45,002 bases of DNA, taken from the NCBI GenBank assembly GCA_021203545.1, contig JAJQAZ010000017.1:5704-50705 (forward strand), given 5' to 3'. The DNA comes from Tannerellaceae bacterium. GTDB taxonomy: Bacteria > Bacteroidota > Bacteroidia > Bacteroidales > Tannerellaceae. Every line of letters begins with the position of its first letter. The stretch's first letter is position 1. The notes beneath the pieces are model-generated. The model was given only the letters and a program-made list of their open reading frames with translations, was not told the origin of the DNA and did not search any database. The position numbers and the translations under genes were made by a program. Shown in pieces: positions 43,530 to 45,002 of this stretch.

Positions 43530-44414
43530 ATGAAAGTTAAATTAGTAGCAGGAATTTTAGCTGCGATGTTATTAGCATCGTGCGTTAAAGGAGTAAAAAG
43601 AGATTTAATACGTGGTATTAGCTACTCTTACAGTGGACTTACAGTGAAAAATGTTGTCACTTACGACTCCTATAAACAAGTGATGAATAACAACAATCTA
43701 TCCGAGAACTCTACGCTCTATGTAGAATTTCAGGGAATTGGTAATTTCACAAAAGAGAACGGTAAGGTATTTCCGGGATGCGACCTGCAGGTAAAAGACC
43801 CGGCCGGCAATGTGGTTATGGAACAAAAAGATTTGTATGCGGATTATCCGGACGGAATAGATGGACCGGGGGCTGACAACCTTTATATAAACATTCGTCT
43901 GGCAGACCCGATTGTAGGAGGCAAAAAATATGACGTTGAAATACATATGTACGACAAGAAAAAACCGGAAAATATAATAGATGCAACAGTCGAAATTAAT
44001 TTGTCCGGAAATGACCTGAAGATCAAGAAAACAGAAGCAGGCTTAACTCCCGGAGAGTTCTTACTGGTTGATGAGGAGACAGGAGTATTACCTGGTAATA
44101 TTGTAAAACTAAACTCTAACGTTGCCATCCTGCTGGTGAATACAGAAGGGTTTACCGGGAAAGACGGTTTTGTATTTCCGGGATGTAAACTTACCGTAAC
44201 GGATAAATCAGGAAACAAGATTATGTATAATGATGACATATACGCAGATCTTGGAAATTGTCCGGTAGATGAGGCCAGCCAACTCAGTGCAACCATAACG
44301 TATGCAAATCCGATAGTCGCAAACGAAACCTATACGGTTGATCTTCATCTTTTCGACAAAGCAGACCCTTCAAAAGAATTCTTCGCATCGATGGATATAA
44401 AAGTAATAAATTAA
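43530..44414 (+). CDS. Lipoprotein with two tandem copies of an unknown domain
   Basis: A 294-aa lipoprotein (lipobox LLASC, Cys about 18). The mature part is an internal duplication: unit 1 about 33-155 (FTKENGKVFPGCDLQVKD, LYADYPDG, ADPIVGGKKYDVEIHMYDKK) and unit 2 about 170-294 (FTGKDGFVFPGCKLTVTD, IYADLGNC, ANPIVANETYTVDLHLFDKA). Each has the pattern F..GxVFPGCxLxVxDxxGN and ends with an amphipathic VDxHxxDK strand, suggesting beta-sandwich domains; the conserved PGC cysteine may be functional. Not recognised as a named family. Likely in one operon with the preceding gene. Confidence 0.75.
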   Translation: MKVKLVAGILAAMLLASCVKGVKRDLIRGISYSYSGLTVKNVVTYDSYKQVMNNNNLSENSTLYVEFQGIGNFTKENGKVFPGCDLQVKDPAGNVVMEQKDLYADYPDGIDGPGADNLYINIRLADPIVGGKKYDVEIHMYDKKKPENIIDATVEINLSGNDLKIKKTEAGLTPGEFLLVDEETGVLPGNIVKLNSNVAILLVNTEGFTGKDGFVFPGCKLTVTDKSGNKIMYNDDIYADLGNCPVDEASQLSATITYANPIVANETYTVDLHLFDKADPSKEFFASMDIKVIN

Positions 44415-44470
44415 TTGAACAGCATGTGTTAACCATCTGATGCTTAGGTTGAGTGTTCTGAATTAAAAAA

Positions 44471-44578
44471 GCTGCGGGCAGACAATATTTCAAAAGATTT
44501 TCCACAAGACAACCTACTAAAACTACAATTTTTTCTTTCTCCGCCAAACCGTGGCGTGATCCTTTTTCTGCCCGTAGC
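44471..44578. repeat. Inverted-repeat-bounded stretch after the last gene
   Basis: GCTGCGGGCAGA (44471-44482) and TCTGCCCGTAGC (44567-44578) are inverted with one mismatch, enclosing 84 bp that include a CGCCA/TGGCG hairpin. The region 44415-45002 has no credible gene and consists mainly of such elements. Confidence 0.5.
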
Positions 44579-44677
44579 ACCCCGGACGCTTTAAATTTTA
44601 AGAAACAATATATAACCGTAGAACGTGGTGAGATAACATTTTAAGCACCTTTGTCCGGCGTAGCGAAAACACCAATG

Positions 44678-44746
44678 CCGCGGGTGAAACCCGTGGCAGA
44701 AAGCGACTCTGCCCTGTGAACCCCGAAGCGGCATAGCCGTCAGGTT
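44678..44746. repeat. Dispersed repeat family B, copy 2
   Basis: CCGCGGGTGAAACCCGTGG followed by the block GAACCCCGAAGCGGCATAGCC and TCAGGT, same order and spacing as 32511-32582. Preceded by a partial family C end (44655-44667). Confidence 0.7.
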
Positions 44747-44793
44747 AAGAATAAAAAACAAGTATAAAAGGGCTGAAAGCCCTGTCGATTGTT

Positions 44794-44945
44794 GGTCGAA
44801 GGGGATTTGCAATCCCCGCCTGTGGAGTATAAGGATTTGTAATCCGCTTAAAGATTCCTAACTCTCTATTTAATGAGTATTCATTTGTTTGCCGGATCAC
44901 AGATCCTAATACTCGTTTGTCGGGGATTACAAATCCCCTCCGACC
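44794..44945. repeat. 152-bp element with 25-bp terminal inverted repeats, family D
   Basis: Left end 44794-44818 and right end 44921-44945 are inverted repeats over 25 bp with two to three mismatches. Each contains its own palindrome, GGGGATTTGCAATCCCC or GGGGATTACAAATCCCC. A related GGATTTGTAATCC lies inside (about 44832-44844). No coding capacity. MITE/REP-like. Confidence 0.7.
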
Positions 44946-45002
44946 AAAAAAACTCTCCTCGTTTTTTGCTAAAATTACAAATCGTAAGTGATTACCCCGT
45001 AT

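Noticed and set aside
44591-44812. Leftward 73-codon frame ending in LTAMPLRGSQ-like sequence
   Set aside because: It is made of the dispersed repeat families B and C, not a gene.

Overview
The window is a piece of a Bacteroidales-type (phylum Bacteroidota) chromosome. The evidence is FimA/Mfa-like fimbrillins with FimB/Mfa2-type anchors, TonB receptors of the outer-membrane beta-barrel type, FtsX/MacB-type permeases, TPR-AraC regulators, and many promoters of the form TTG/TTTG-N19-22-TAnnTTTG, which is the Bacteroidota sigma consensus. I cannot name the species.

Region 1 (1-6018) is a type II-C CRISPR-Cas locus. It holds an array of 11 identical 36-bp repeats cut by the window edge, then cas2 (frameshifted), cas1 and cas9 on the minus strand, and a tracrRNA beside cas9. 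Every repeat appears to carry a complete Bacteroidota promoter, so each crRNA could start at its own spacer. The tracrRNA promoter has the same layout and spacing.

Region 2 (6327-20998) is an intact gene-dense stretch. It contains a glutamine amidotransferase, an alkyltransferase-like protein, a lipoprotein, a DUF2141-TonB receptor-membrane protein-winged helix operon with a 27-bp palindrome at its promoter, and an ABC exporter operon with two paralogous permeases, a fossil of a third and one ATPase. That exporter operon has a textbook sigma-54 promoter and two tandem enhancer-like palindromes. Then come a thioredoxin, a steroid 5-alpha-reductase-family protein next to a short-chain dehydrogenase (possible bile-acid/steroid module), and a GNAT enzyme. 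An eight-unit tandem array with a 22-23 bp period lies at 11873-12044.

Region 3 (21176-32344) holds a MarR-GNAT fusion gene broken by a stop, then a fimbria-like operon of five genes, four of them broken. Two genes in that operon fuse a fimbrillin domain to an SUMF1/FGE-like domain. Two AraC-type regulators sit upstream, and repeated CAAATCGTA boxes link the first of them to the operon. A frameshifted OmpA-family lipoprotein follows.

Region 4 (32375-45002) is a mosaic of small genes, gene remnants and palindromic repeats: a DUF1905 gene truncated at a dispersed repeat, a WYL regulator, a YjbR remnant, a flavoprotein, a solitary TnsA-like endonuclease, a GH43 pseudogene bracketed by two 109-bp terminal-inverted-repeat elements, an MFS transporter with a PfkB kinase (frameshifted), a DKNYY repeat protein, a two-component pair (kinase frameshifted), a membrane-anchored protein and an internally duplicated lipoprotein.

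Ten reading frames are broken by single events: seven by one-base changes in homopolymers and three by in-frame stops. Nine of the ten lie right of 21.4 kb. Either this half is decaying, or the assembly there contains errors; the sequence alone does not settle which.
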